The notes: generated by a model not told the origin, from the letters alone. DNA of 64,000 nucleotides from CAXMST01 sp963712765 (GCA_963712765.1 CAVQIX010000004.1:310001-374000), one strand, 5' to 3'; shown: positions 1 to 8,308, counted from the stretch's first letter. Program-made: numbers and translations.

Positions 1-549
1 GTGGCCCTCGCTCAGCTCGCCGCTCTCGAGCAGGTCGAGGACCTGATCGGGAAGGTCGAGCAGGCGAATCAGGTTCGAGATCGCCGACCGAGAGCGACCG
101 AGTCGCTCGGCGACGGCCTCGCGGCTCAGGTTGAGCTCCTCGACGAGGGCGGCGCAGGCCCTCGCCTCCTCGACCGGGTTGAGATCCTCCCTGGCCATGT
201 TCTCGATCAACGAGGTCTGCAGGCGGAGGGCCTCGTCCTCACTTCTGAGCACGACCGGGACGAGATCGAGGCCGGCCTGGCGGGCGGCCCGCCAACGGCG
301 CTCGCCGGCGATCAGCTCGTAGCGTCCATCCGAGAGCTCGTGGACGACCAACGGCTGGATCACCCCCGCCTCGGCGACGGAGGCGGCGAGGCGCTCGAGG
401 GACTCGGGATCGAAGCTCTTCCTGGGTTGGTCGGGGTTGGCGCTGATCAGCTCGGGTGGGATCTCCCGCAGTCCGTCGCCGACCTCGCTCGTAGGCTCGG
501 GCAGGATCGCCGATAGCCCGCGGCCCATTCCGCTCTTGCGACTAGCCAC
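1..549 (-). CDS. parB: Chromosome-partitioning protein ParB, C-terminus outside window
   Basis: ParB binds parS, spreads as a CTP-dependent clamp and, with ParA, segregates the origin. The first 183 codons are present; the gene runs off the left edge. Seen in the sequence: the ParB/Srx box GERRWRA (about residues 82-88), the ENxxRxD motif (about 116-122) and a helix-turn-helix near 142-164. The GTG start overlaps the end of parA (the parA TAG lies inside the first codons), which suggests translational coupling. A perfect parS site lies about 3.2 kb away at 3775. The family call is firm; only the dimerisation domain cannot be seen. Confidence 0.96.
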   Translation of the reverse strand, partial: MASRKSGMGRGLSAILPEPTSEVGDGLREIPPELISANPDQPRKSFDPESLERLAASVAEAGVIQPLVVHELSDGRYELIAGERRWRAARQAGLDLVPVVLRSEDEALRLQTSLIENMAREDLNPVEEARACAALVEELNLSREAVAERLGRSRSAISNLIRLLDLPDQVLDLLESGELSEGH

Positions 550-1300
550 GGGCCATCACCTCCACAGCGAGGCCACGATAGGCCTCGGCCCCCCGCGAGG
601 ATGGGGCATGCTCGGTCACCGGCAGAGCGTAGCTGGGAGCCTCCGCGACCCGAACGCTGCGCGGCACGACCGTGTCGAGTACAAGTTCGGGGAAGTGGTC
701 TCTCAGCTCGTTCTCCACATCTCTGGACAGGCGGGTCCTCTCGTCGGCCATGGTGATCACCAGCCCGGTCAGAACCAGCGCCGGGTTGAGCTCGCGACGG
801 ACCGACTGCAGGGTGTCGAGGAACTGAACGAGACCCTCCAGAGCCAGGTACTCGGCCTGGACCGGCACGATCGCTCGGTCAGCGGCGACGAGGGCGTTGA
901 CGGTCACCGGGCCCAGCGAGGGCGGGCAGTCGATCAGCGTCGCCGCGAAGCGCTCGCGGACGGCGCCGAGGCTCTCCCGGAGCCGGAACTGCGAGCGGTC
1001 GAGCCCGGGGAGTTCGACCGCCGCACCGGCGAGGTCCCGGTTGGCCGGGACCATCCAGAGGTTGTCCGAGGTGGTCGGGCGGGCCGCCTCCGCGATTGAA
1101 CCGTCCCCGCAGAGGCAGTCGTAGGTGGACGGTCGCTCCTCGCGCCCGAAACCGAGCGCGACCGTGGCGTTGCACTGCGAGTCGAGGTCGGCCACAAGGG
1201 TCTGCTCGCCGCTGTCGGCGATGCAGGCGCCCAGGTTCACCGCGGTGGTGGTCTTCCCCACCCCACCCTTCTGGTTCGCGATCGCGTAGACGAGTCCCAT
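542..1300 (-). CDS. parA: Chromosome-partitioning ATPase ParA (Soj)
   Basis: ParA is a deviant-Walker ATPase that forms a nucleoid-bound gradient and moves ParB-parS complexes. The 252-residue protein starts with the deviant P-loop KGGVGKTT (residues 11-18), followed by a DLDSQCNAT switch region and the LIDCPPSLG Walker B strand. Length is normal for a short chromosomal ParA with no N-terminal DNA-binding extension. It lies upstream of parB with a short overlap and downstream of rsmG after a 191-bp gap, the classic rsmG-parA-parB order near origins. Confidence 0.97.
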   Translation of the reverse strand: MGLVYAIANQKGGVGKTTTAVNLGACIADSGEQTLVADLDSQCNATVALGFGREERPSTYDCLCGDGSIAEAARPTTSDNLWMVPANRDLAGAAVELPGLDRSQFRLRESLGAVRERFAATLIDCPPSLGPVTVNALVAADRAIVPVQAEYLALEGLVQFLDTLQSVRRELNPALVLTGLVITMADERTRLSRDVENELRDHFPELVLDTVVPRSVRVAEAPSYALPVTEHAPSSRGAEAYRGLAVEVMARG

Positions 1301-1429
1301 CCGAGCGCGCGACTCTAGAGGTTCGGAGTTGGCCGGCCCGACGAGCGCTCCGGGGCCGCCCGCCGCCGCTGGTCCCGGGGCAGGAATCTCCTGCAGAGCA
1401 GCGAATACGGTAGACGTAGCCGTGCGTCA

Positions 1430-1452
1430 CCAGGACGGGAAATCGTCCCTGG
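1430..1452. repeat. Imperfect hairpin in the rsmG-parA gap
   Basis: CCAGGACG is followed after six bases by CGTCCCTGG, giving a stem with one bulged base. It sits in the gap between rsmG and parA. No T-run follows on either strand, so it is not a convincing terminator; it could shape the parA leader. The rest of the gap (1301-1491) shows no gene. Confidence 0.3.
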
Positions 1453-1491
1453 GCGCATTCGCACTTGGGTCACCGCGGGTCCAGGCGCCGC

Positions 1492-2184
1492 TCAAACGGC
1501 GCCCGGCGGGCGCTTCTTCGCCATTCCGGCCCGGCGGGGAAGGCCCGGGGGGGTCGAGCCGCTCTTGCGAATCAGGTGCAGATGGCGATTGCGGCTGCCC
1601 GAGTAGGGACCGACCCAGCGGACCTCGGTCGGCTCCATCGCCAGCCCTGCGCCCGCGCGGGCGAGCTCGGCCTCCTCGTCGGGATCGCGGCGGCCCTTCC
1701 AGGCAAGCAGGTGGCCACCGTCGCTCAACATCGGGGAGGCGAGCTCGGCCAGGGTGCTGAGGCGACCGACGGCGCGGGCGGTGACGAGCTCGTAGGCGCC
1801 GGCGCCGGCGCCGGCGGCCCAGGTCTCGGCTCGATCATCGATCACCTCGGCATTGCCGATACCGGCCGCGGTGGCGGCGGCCCGCATGAACTCACACTTG
1901 CGGGTGACGGAGTCGAGCAGATGAACCGAGGCGTCCGGGCGCACCGCCGCGATCACCAGACCCGGGAAACCTGCGCCCGAGCCGAGGTCGCAGATCGCCG
2001 CTGCCTCCCACAGGGCCTCGAAGCCAAAGCCGCTGAGGCTGTCGGCGATGTGGACATCCCGTGCCAGATCGCGGTCGACGACCGTGCTCGGCGCGCCTGG
2101 GATCGACTCGAGCGCGTCGAGCAACGACTCGAGTCGGCGCTCGGCGCCGGGGTCGAGATCGGGCGGGGCGCCCGAAGAGCTCAA
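1492..2184 (-). CDS. rsmG: 16S rRNA (guanine527-N7)-methyltransferase RsmG (GidB)
   Basis: RsmG methylates N7 of G527 in 16S rRNA with S-adenosylmethionine; its loss gives low-level streptomycin resistance in several bacteria. The 230-residue protein has the SAM-binding loop DLGSGAGFPGL (66-76) and the conserved TARAVGRLSTLAEL segment (about 135-148). The C-terminal tail is proline/arginine rich and beyond the usual fold. The start overlaps the khpB stop by four bases, so it is part of the rnpA-yidD-yidC-khpB-rsmG chain. Confidence 0.95.
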   Translation of the reverse strand: MSSSGAPPDLDPGAERRLESLLDALESIPGAPSTVVDRDLARDVHIADSLSGFGFEALWEAAAICDLGSGAGFPGLVIAAVRPDASVHLLDSVTRKCEFMRAAATAAGIGNAEVIDDRAETWAAGAGAGAYELVTARAVGRLSTLAELASPMLSDGGHLLAWKGRRDPDEEAELARAGAGLAMEPTEVRWVGPYSGSRNRHLHLIRKSGSTPPGLPRRAGMAKKRPPGAV

Positions 2185-2678
2185 TCGGAAAGCAGGGGAG
2201 CGACGACGACGCGGCGCTCGGGATCGTCGCCCTCGCTGAAGGTCTCGACGTCGCTGCGATCCTTGAGCACTTCGTGCACCATCCGCCGCTCGCTCGCGGA
2301 CATCGGCTCGAGGCGGATCGATTCCTCGTTCCGGATCGCTCGCTCGGCGGCGATCTCGGCCTCCTCGGTCAGCAGATCGCGCCGCCGCTCGCGATAGCCG
2401 GCCGCGTCGACGGTGACCCGCTTGCGCTCGCTGCGGCCCTGGAACGCCGCCCGGTAGCAGATCAACTGCAGGGCGTCGAGCGTCTGGCCGCGGCGCCCAA
2501 TCAGGATCCCGAGATCCTCCCCGCCCTCGATCGAGGCGAGGATCTCCTCCTCGCCGTCGGTGACATCAACCTCCGCGTCGAGATCGAGCTCGTCGAGGAT
2601 CCGGTCGATGATCGCGACAACGCGATCGGTCGGCTCGTCCGGCATGGTGGCCTCATCGACCTCGGGCACGTCGCTCAC
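2181..2678 (-). CDS. khpB: RNA-binding protein KhpB (Jag), KH and R3H domains
   Basis: KhpB/Jag is a cytoplasmic RNA-binding protein linked to cell elongation and division. The 165-residue protein has a type-II KH domain with the loop GRRGQTL (61-67) and a C-terminal R3H domain (about 103-163, with ERRMVHEVLKD and the terminal RRVVV strand). A longer N-terminal Jag_N domain is absent, as is common in actinobacteria. It overlaps yidC upstream and rsmG downstream by four bases each, indicating coupled translation. Confidence 0.93.
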   Translation of the reverse strand: MSDVPEVDEATMPDEPTDRVVAIIDRILDELDLDAEVDVTDGEEEILASIEGGEDLGILIGRRGQTLDALQLICYRAAFQGRSERKRVTVDAAGYRERRRDLLTEEAEIAAERAIRNEESIRLEPMSASERRMVHEVLKDRSDVETFSEGDDPERRVVVAPLLSD

Positions 2679-3442
2679 CGTCGCTTTCCGCTTCGCTTCT
2701 TCTTCTTGCGCGGGGGTGGGGGTGGAGCCTTCGCGGGGGCCTTCGACTCCTCCCCGTCGTCGCTATCCCCAGTCTTCTTCGGGGGCGGCGGCATGATCGT
2801 CATCACGACCTGCTGCTGGGCGAAGGTCCAGACGTTGGTAGAGATCCAGTAGACCGAGAGCCCGGCCGGAAAGGTTGCGACGAATGGGGCGAAGGCGAAG
2901 GGCAGGCCGTAGACGATGAACCTCTGCGGGCCCTCGAGGCCCTGGCCACGGACCTGCATCGCGAGGCCGGCTGCGAGCTGGGTGGCGATGAAGAGGATGA
3001 TCAGCACGACGGTCACCGCACCCTCGGGCTTCTCGATCACGGAGTCGATGAAGATGAATCCCGGCGGCGGGCTGGCCATCACGTCGGCCTGGAAGCTGGA
3101 GCCTCGAAGCATCGCGTACAGAGCGAAGAAGACCGGCAGCTGCAGGAGGAGGGGGAAGCAGGAGGCGAGCGGATTGATCTCGTTCTCCTGGTAGAACTTC
3201 ATCATCTCCTGCTGCTGGCGCTGCTTGTCGTCCTTGTGCTTTTCCTGGATCTTCTTCAGTTCCGGTTGCAGCTCCTGAAGCGCCCGCATAGAGCGGATCT
3301 GCTTCAGCGAAAGGGGCAGGATCGCGAGCCTGACCGTGAAGGTGAGCGCGATGATCGCGAAGACCCAGTTGAGGCCAATGTCGTGGAAGAAGACGACTAT
3401 TGCCTCGGGGATGTCGGTGAAGATGGAAGCGAGCGTGATCAT
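2675..3442 (-). CDS. yidC: Membrane protein insertase YidC/Oxa1
   Basis: YidC inserts membrane proteins, alone or with SecYEG. This 255-residue form lacks the large periplasmic domain of proteobacterial YidC. Visible are the first transmembrane segment (about 15-36), the cytosolic charged hairpin (about 48-85, ending in MKFYQENEINP) and four further membrane spans. The C-terminus is proline rich and then strongly basic (RKKKKRSGKRR), a ribosome-binding type tail. The ATG overlaps the yidD stop. A second insertase may exist elsewhere. Confidence 0.95.
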   Translation of the reverse strand: MITLASIFTDIPEAIVVFFHDIGLNWVFAIIALTFTVRLAILPLSLKQIRSMRALQELQPELKKIQEKHKDDKQRQQQEMMKFYQENEINPLASCFPLLLQLPVFFALYAMLRGSSFQADVMASPPPGFIFIDSVIEKPEGAVTVVLIILFIATQLAAGLAMQVRGQGLEGPQRFIVYGLPFAFAPFVATFPAGLSVYWISTNVWTFAQQQVVMTIMPPPPKKTGDSDDGEESKAPAKAPPPPPRKKKKRSGKRR

Positions 3443-3834
3443 CAGCTTGGTTGGTGGTTGCGTTCGTTGCCCGGGTGCGGACCGCGATGGTCGGAGCGGA
3501 AGAGCCTACGGTTCTCGAGCGGATCGAGTCCGCCCGAGCTGAACGGGTTGCATCTGACGACCCGCCAGGCGGCAACGATAGTGCCCCGTACCGGTCCCAG
3601 CTCAGTGATTGCCTGCTCGGCGTAGCTCGAACAGGTCGGGTAGTAACGGCACCGCGGACCGGTAAGCGGTGAGATCAGGCGGCGATAAAAGCGGATCGGA
3701 AGCAGGACCAAGCCCGTCAGTATCCGGCCGAGCGGTCCGCGCTGCCCGGCCGCGCGCGGCGATCCCTCGCCTCCTGTTTCACGTGAAACACCCTCGGCGA
3801 CGTCTGAACCCGTTCGACGTGAAACGGGGCTCAC
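3442..3834 (-). CDS. yidD: Membrane protein insertion efficiency factor YidD
   Basis: YidD is a small membrane-associated protein that assists YidC-dependent insertion. The core IRFYRRLISPLTGPRCRYYP followed by TCSSYAEQAI begins near residue 46 and holds the conserved cysteines. The GTG start overlaps the rnpA TGA (GTGA). About 40 residues precede the usual YidD start; this extension contains VSRET, which is the translation of the embedded parS site. An internal start closer to the core cannot be excluded, but no better in-frame start with a ribosome-binding site was seen. Confidence 0.9.
   Translation of the reverse strand: MSPVSRRTGSDVAEGVSRETGGEGSPRAAGQRGPLGRILTGLVLLPIRFYRRLISPLTGPRCRYYPTCSSYAEQAITELGPVRGTIVAAWRVVRCNPFSSGGLDPLENRRLFRSDHRGPHPGNERNHQPS
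3775..3790. promoter_or_regulatory. parS centromere site
   Basis: TGTTTCACGTGAAACA is a perfect 16-bp palindrome identical to the conserved bacterial parS consensus. It lies inside the 5' coding part of yidD, about 2.5 kb from parA and 0.8 kb from dnaA, exactly where ParB loading sites cluster. ParB and ParA are encoded at 1-1300. Confidence 0.95.
3811..3826. promoter_or_regulatory. Degenerate second parS-like half-site
   Basis: CGTTCGACGTGAAACG keeps the right half (ACGTGAAAC) of parS and differs from the consensus at four positions, two of them the outer bases. It lies 20 bases from the perfect site, centre to centre distance 36 bp. It could be a weak ParB site or a decayed copy. Confidence 0.4.
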
Positions 3835-4208
3835 TCGGAGCTTCCCGCCTGCTCGAGCAAGCCGGCGATCGAGTCGCGGAGCCCGTCCTCGCCCTCGCGG
3901 TCGAGCAGATCGGCGACCCCGGAGCGGCCGACGAGGACAAAATCGTGGCGGGGCGGGATGCGACCGCCGAGCTTCCAGAAAGCCTCCCTGATCGCCCGCT
4001 TGACACGGTTGCGCTCGACAGCTCCGCCGACCCTGCGCCCGACCGAGACACCAAGGCGGACCTCGTCGTCATCGTCATCGGCCCGCGGGAACGCGTAGAG
4101 CACGATATGCCGGTTGGCGTGGGATCGGCCGTCCTTGTAGGCGCGATCGAAGTCACCACTCCGGGAGAGGCGACCGCGCTTACGTCGCTCTCGGCCGGAG
4201 TCGCTCAT
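3831..4208 (-). CDS. rnpA: Ribonuclease P protein component
   Basis: RnpA binds the catalytic RNase P RNA and helps it cleave 5' leaders of pre-tRNAs. The 125-residue protein has the family signature RNRVKRAIREAFW (about 66-78) and the N-terminal GRLSRSGDFDRAYKDGR segment. It follows rpmH by nine bases, the near-universal rpmH-rnpA pair, and overlaps yidD. The RNA partner gene rnpB is not seen in this window. Confidence 0.95.
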   Translation of the reverse strand: MSDSGRERRKRGRLSRSGDFDRAYKDGRSHANRHIVLYAFPRADDDDDEVRLGVSVGRRVGGAVERNRVKRAIREAFWKLGGRIPPRHDFVLVGRSGVADLLDREGEDGLRDSIAGLLEQAGSSE

Positions 4209-4217
4209 CGTGTCGGC

Positions 4218-4352
4218 TCAGACGGTTAGGCGCTTGCGACCCTTGCGGCGGCGGCGGCGCACGACGGCGCGCCCATGCCGGCTTCGCATCCGGGATCGGA
4301 AGCCGTGCGCTCGGGCGCGTTTTCTCTTCTTTGGCTGCCAGGTTCGCTTCAT
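4218..4352 (-). CDS. rpmH: 50S ribosomal protein bL34
   Basis: bL34 is a small basic protein of the large ribosomal subunit. It is 44 residues, beginning MKRTWQPKKRKRARAHGFRS, a textbook bL34 sequence. The ATG at 4350-4352 was chosen because the family starts exactly there; the open frame upstream is not coding. It is the first gene of the leftward rpmH-rnpA-yidD-yidC-khpB-rsmG chain. Confidence 0.97.
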   Translation of the reverse strand: MKRTWQPKKRKRARAHGFRSRMRSRHGRAVVRRRRRKGRKRLTV

Positions 4353-4393
4353 GAGGTCTACCCCGGATCGCGGGGACGCCGCGGGGACGCCGC

Positions 4394-4399
4394 AGTATA
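4394..4399 (-). promoter_or_regulatory. Probable -10 element of the rpmH promoter
   Basis: On the minus strand this reads TATACT, a near-consensus -10 hexamer, about 42 bases upstream of the rpmH start. No good -35 was found at 16-18 bases. Just downstream lies an 11-bp tandem duplication (CGCGGGGACGC twice, about 4368-4390) that forms part of the leader. Confidence 0.5.
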
Positions 4400-4470
4400 G
4401 GGAGCTACCACTGAGGGTGGATCGATCGGCCCACGGGCTGCTTTCAGCGCGATTTGCGGGGTTGGCATGC

Positions 4471-4507
4471 GACCGCTCAATGCGGTCGGTCGGGCCAGAC
4501 CTATGAT
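4471..4507 (+). promoter_or_regulatory. Candidate dnaA promoter with a small inverted repeat
   Basis: A perfect 6-bp hairpin, GACCGC-TCAAT-GCGGTC (4471-4487), is followed by TATGAT (4502-4507), a good -10 hexamer, 63 bases before the dnaA start. No clear -35 is visible. The whole rpmH-dnaA gap (4353-4570) carries two divergent promoters and no gene. No clear TTATCCACA box was found in it. Confidence 0.4.
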
Positions 4508-4570
4508 CGGCGACGGGTGCCCGGCTGCGGCTCCCAACCTGATCGACCCAAGAACCAAACGAAAGGAACC

Positions 4571-5917
4571 GTGCCTGAGCCGAGCGACTCACAGCTTGCC
4601 GCGATCTGGGACGACGTGCGCGATGAGCTGCGTGGCTCGGTCCCAGCCTCCGCGTTCGAGAGCTGGCTGGCCCCGCTGCGCGCGGTCGGGGTGCAGGGCA
4701 GCAAGTTCTACGTAGAGGGCCCCGATCGGGTCCGGGAGTGGTTCGAGCGCCGGTACGGCTCTCTGACCACCGCCGCGGTCCAGCGCCATGTCCCCGCGAT
4801 CACGCAGATCGTCTTCAGCGAGCCCGATCCCGAGCCGGCCGTTTCAGCCGGCCACGGCTCGCGCATCCCCGCCGGGCTCGAACGTGACCTCGACTTCGAC
4901 CGCTTCGTGATCGGCTCGGGGAACCGCTTCGCCCACGCCTCGGCGCTGGCCGTCGCCGAGTTGCCCGGCGAGGCCTACAACCCGCTGTTCCTCTACGGCA
5001 ACCCCGGTCTCGGCAAAACCCATCTGCTGGTCTCGATCGCCAACTACCTGCAGCGGCGGCGGCCGGACATGGCGGTGATCTACACCACGGCCGAGCGCTT
5101 CACGTCGGAGTTCGTCAGCTCGATTCGCGGCAACGGCGGGGAGCGTTTCAAGCGGCGCTATCGAAACGTGGGAGCGCTGCTGATCGACGACGTGCAGTTC
5201 CTCGAGAACAAGCCGAAGACCGAGGACGAGTTCTTCCACACCTTCAATGAGCTCTATTCGTCGGGGAGCCAGATCGTGCTCTCCAGCGACCGCCCGCCGG
5301 AGGCGATGGAGCGCCTGACCGAGCGGCTCAGGGATCGATTCGCGTGGGGCCTCACCGTCCAGGTCTGTGAGCCCGATATCGCCACCCGGCTGGCGCTGCT
5401 GCGCCGGCTGGCGAGCGAGCGAGCGATCCCCGTCCCCGACATCGACGTCCTGCAGCGGATCGCTGAGAGCGTTCCGCCGAATCTGCGCCGGCTCGAGGGC
5501 GCACTCACCAGGGTCGCCGCGTTCGGGTCGCTGCTGGGAGAGGCGCCTTCTCCGGAAATGGTCGACGAAGCTCTCGAGGGCGGCGGGGGCGGCGGCATGT
5601 CAGCCCTCGACTCCGGAGGTCCAGACCTCGCGTCGATCCAGCGGGCCACCTGCGAGGTGCTGCACATCTCCCCCGACGACCTCTGCTCGCCGCGGCGGGC
5701 GCCGAACGTGGTCCGGGCACGCCAACTGGGCATGTTCGTCGCCCGCCGTTCGACCAGCGCCTCTCTCGCTGAGATCGCGCGCGCCTTCAACCGCGATCAC
5801 TCCACGGTGCTGCATTCGATCCGCACCGTGGAGAAGCGACTGGAGCCCGGATCGGATCTCCACAGAGCGCTCGAAGCAATCCACGAACGCATGGGGACCG
5901 CGCCGGAATCGATCTGA
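4571..5917 (+). CDS. dnaA: Chromosomal replication initiator DnaA
   Basis: DnaA is the AAA+ initiator that binds DnaA boxes and opens oriC. The GTG at 4571 was chosen because it follows GAAAGGA and gives the normal N-terminus; the frame stays open further upstream but without family similarity. Of 448 residues, domain I is about 1-85, the linker is short, Walker A GNPGLGKT is at 143-150, Walker B is LLIDDVQF, and the C-terminal DNA-binding helix carries DHSTVLHSIRTVEKRL. It heads the rightward replication gene set. Confidence 0.97.
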   Translation: MPEPSDSQLAAIWDDVRDELRGSVPASAFESWLAPLRAVGVQGSKFYVEGPDRVREWFERRYGSLTTAAVQRHVPAITQIVFSEPDPEPAVSAGHGSRIPAGLERDLDFDRFVIGSGNRFAHASALAVAELPGEAYNPLFLYGNPGLGKTHLLVSIANYLQRRRPDMAVIYTTAERFTSEFVSSIRGNGGERFKRRYRNVGALLIDDVQFLENKPKTEDEFFHTFNELYSSGSQIVLSSDRPPEAMERLTERLRDRFAWGLTVQVCEPDIATRLALLRRLASERAIPVPDIDVLQRIAESVPPNLRRLEGALTRVAAFGSLLGEAPSPEMVDEALEGGGGGGMSALDSGGPDLASIQRATCEVLHISPDDLCSPRRAPNVVRARQLGMFVARRSTSASLAEIARAFNRDHSTVLHSIRTVEKRLEPGSDLHRALEAIHERMGTAPESI

Positions 5918-6059
5918 CCGCGTCACCCTTTCCACACCCAAGCCAAGAATCCACCATGCTCTCCACCATCGCCAACTCCCATTCCCAAGCGGTCGCCGAC
6001 TGCTTTGCAAGGGTTCCCACAACACCTACATCAACTGAGACCACCGGAAGAGGAAGTAG
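5918..6059 (+). other. Candidate replication origin (oriC) between dnaA and dnaN
   Basis: This 142-bp gap is much less GC-rich than its flanks and its top strand is strikingly poor in G. It holds four TCCAC/CCCAC-core motifs in one orientation: CTTTCCACA (5928-5936, two mismatches to TTATCCACA), AATCCACC (5948-5955), CTCTCCACC (5959-5967) and GTTCCCACA (6013-6021). These are weak DnaA-box matches, so oriC is inferred from position and composition. The dnaN ribosome-binding site GGAAGAGGAAG lies at the right end. Confidence 0.4.
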
Positions 6060-7166
6060 ATGAAGATCACAATCGATCGCGATCCGTTGCTGGACGCACT
6101 GCAGTCTGCCGCTCGCGCCCTCTCCACGCGCTCCACGCTCCCGTCGCTCGGCGGGATCATGATCACGGTCGGGGATGGAGTCGCTACTGCCCGTGCGACC
6201 GACACCGAGCTCGGCCTCACCGTGACCATCGATGCGGAGGTTGAGGGGGAGGGCAGCCTGCTACTCCCGGGGCGACTGCTGACCGACGTATCGCGAGCGC
6301 TGCCACCAGGCCCGGTTGCGATCGCCGAGCGACCCGAGCAGCGGGACGTCGAGCTCACGGCGGGAACGGCGAAGTTCCATCTACGCGTACTGGCGACGGA
6401 GGACTTCCCCCGACTTCCGGAATTCGAGGGCGAGGCGATCAAGATGCCGGCCGGAGCGCTCGCCGAGACCGTCGACCGGGTCGCCCGCGCCGCGTCGCGT
6501 GACGAGGTGCGCCCGATCCTGACCGGGATCCTGGTCAGCGTCGAGGGGTCGCGGCTGACGATGGTCGCCACCGACTCCTACCGGCTCTCCGTCAAGCACA
6601 CAGACCTCGAGACCGCTCCCCCGGGCCCGTTCGAGGCGAACGTGCCGGCGCGAGCGATGCGCGAGCTGGCCCGGATCGTCGGCCAGACCGGAACCGAGGA
6701 GGTCGAGATCGCGCTACCTGGGAACCAGATTGTCTTCCGCGCCGGTCCCTACGTCCTCTCCTCGCGCCTGATCGAGGGCCAGTTCCCCAGCTACCGACAG
6801 CTGCTTCCCGACAGCTTCGACCACGATGTTCGTTTGCCGCAGGCCGAACTGCTCGAGGTCACGAAACGGATCCGCCACCTTGCCCAGCGCAATGCGCCGC
6901 TCCGCCTCGGCTTCGCCGAGGGCGAGCTCACGGTCTCGGCCGAGACCCCCGAAATCGGAGACGCGAAGGAGTCGCTGCCCTGCGCTTTCGAGGGCGAGGA
7001 GCTTGTGATTGCCTTCAACCCGCAGTTCTTCGTCGAGGGAGTGGAGAGCATCGAGACCACCGAGCTCGTCCTCCGTCTCACATCGCCGCTGCGGCCCGGG
7101 CTGCTGCAGCAGGCGGGTGACGAGGACTTCAGCTACCTGGTGATGCCGATCCGGCTCAACGTCTAG
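6060..7166 (+). CDS. dnaN: DNA polymerase III beta sliding clamp
   Basis: The beta clamp is a ring-shaped dimer that tethers DNA polymerases to the template. The 368-residue protein begins MKITIDRDPLLDALQSAARA and ends SYLVMPIRLNV, the canonical clamp C-terminus (YLVMPMRL type). The three repeated clamp domains are about 1-120, 125-245 and 248-368. The ATG is preceded by GGAAGAGGAAG. It sits between dnaA and recF as in most bacteria. Confidence 0.97.
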   Translation: MKITIDRDPLLDALQSAARALSTRSTLPSLGGIMITVGDGVATARATDTELGLTVTIDAEVEGEGSLLLPGRLLTDVSRALPPGPVAIAERPEQRDVELTAGTAKFHLRVLATEDFPRLPEFEGEAIKMPAGALAETVDRVARAASRDEVRPILTGILVSVEGSRLTMVATDSYRLSVKHTDLETAPPGPFEANVPARAMRELARIVGQTGTEEVEIALPGNQIVFRAGPYVLSSRLIEGQFPSYRQLLPDSFDHDVRLPQAELLEVTKRIRHLAQRNAPLRLGFAEGELTVSAETPEIGDAKESLPCAFEGEELVIAFNPQFFVEGVESIETTELVLRLTSPLRPGLLQQAGDEDFSYLVMPIRLNV

Positions 7167-7189
7167 TTGGCCGGAGGCGGGATACGCGG

Positions 7190-8308
7190 TTGGTCGTCGC
7201 TGCGCTCAGCACCCGCGGATTTCGCAATCTCGACGACGAGAGGATCGAGCTCGGCTCCGGCCTGACGACGGTCGCCGGTTTGAACGGCGCCGGCAAGACG
7301 AATCTCCTCGAGGCTCTCTTCTTCGGCCTCACCGGCCGATCGTGCAGGACCCGGCGCGAGCGGGAGCTGATCGCCTTCGGATCCTCGCTGGCGAGGACCG
7401 AGGTCGAGATCATCCCCGAGCCGGGTGAGCTGATCGACGCGCATACGATTCGCGCGTCCGTCTCTCCCGAGGAAGGCCGCAGGCGGCGGGTAGAGGGTCG
7501 CGACGTCGGTGCAGAGGACGAGCGTCGCCGACCGGCGGTGAGCGTCTTCATGCCGGATCGCCTGGCCCTGGTCAAAGGGCCCCCGGCGCCGCGCCGCGCC
7601 CACCTCGATCGGCTTGCGGCGGCGCTGTGGCCGGGGCGTGCCGAGACGCGGGCCGCCTACGGCCGTGCCCTGGCCCAGCGAAACGCCCTGCTTTCCCGGG
7701 TGCGGCGGGGCGCCGACCCCGCGGGACTCGATGCATGGGACCGCGAGCTGGCGGAGCGGGCCGCGCCGTTGGTCGCAGCCCGCCGCGCCGCCGAGTCGGA
7801 GCTCGCGGGCGCGTTCACCGAGACCGCGGAGCGCCTCGGCCTCGGTACGGACGTCAGTCTCAGCTACCGGCCCCGCACCGGCGAGGCCGGCGTCGAAGAG
7901 ATCGCCACCGAGCTCGCCACCCGCCGCGCCGCCGACATCGAGCGCGGTTTCAGCGGGTGGGGCCCGCACCGGGACGACGTCGAGTTGAGCCGCGACAGCC
8001 GGTCGCTGCGCCGCTACGGGTCTCAGGGCCAACAGCGGCTGGCTCTGCTCGCCCTCCTCTTCGCCGAGCGTGAGGCGCTGAGACGCGCCCGGCAGGCGCT
8101 GCCGCTGATGCTGCTCGACGATGTGATGAGCGAACTCGATCCCGGTCGCCGCCTGAGCCTGGTCGAGATGCTCGCTGAGGGCGGGCAAGCGATGATCACC
8201 ACCACCGAGTTCGAGCACGTCCCGCCGGCGCAGCCAACGAGGAGGCTCGCGGTCGCCGACGGGGCGATCGCGGTCGCCGAGGCCGACTCTGAGACGATGG
8301 GACCGTGA
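7190..8308 (+). CDS. recF: DNA replication/repair protein RecF
   Basis: RecF is an SMC-like ATPase that helps load RecA at gapped DNA. The 372-residue protein has the P-loop GLNGAGKTN (29-37), the signature YGSQGQQRLALLALLFAE, and the LLDDVMSELDPGRR Walker B/D-loop. It starts with TTG, preceded by GGAGG at 7173-7177. That is a weak start, but homology begins at the first residues. It overlaps the DUF721 gene by four bases. Confidence 0.95.
   Translation: MVVAALSTRGFRNLDDERIELGSGLTTVAGLNGAGKTNLLEALFFGLTGRSCRTRRERELIAFGSSLARTEVEIIPEPGELIDAHTIRASVSPEEGRRRRVEGRDVGAEDERRRPAVSVFMPDRLALVKGPPAPRRAHLDRLAAALWPGRAETRAAYGRALAQRNALLSRVRRGADPAGLDAWDRELAERAAPLVAARRAAESELAGAFTETAERLGLGTDVSLSYRPRTGEAGVEEIATELATRRAADIERGFSGWGPHRDDVELSRDSRSLRRYGSQGQQRLALLALLFAEREALRRARQALPLMLLDDVMSELDPGRRLSLVEMLAEGGQAMITTTEFEHVPPAQPTRRLAVADGAIAVAEADSETMGP

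Noticed and set aside
4368..4390. Tandem 11-bp repeat CGCGGGGACGC twice in the rpmH leader
   Set aside because: Only two copies, no CRISPR or iteron character; noted in the promoter entry.
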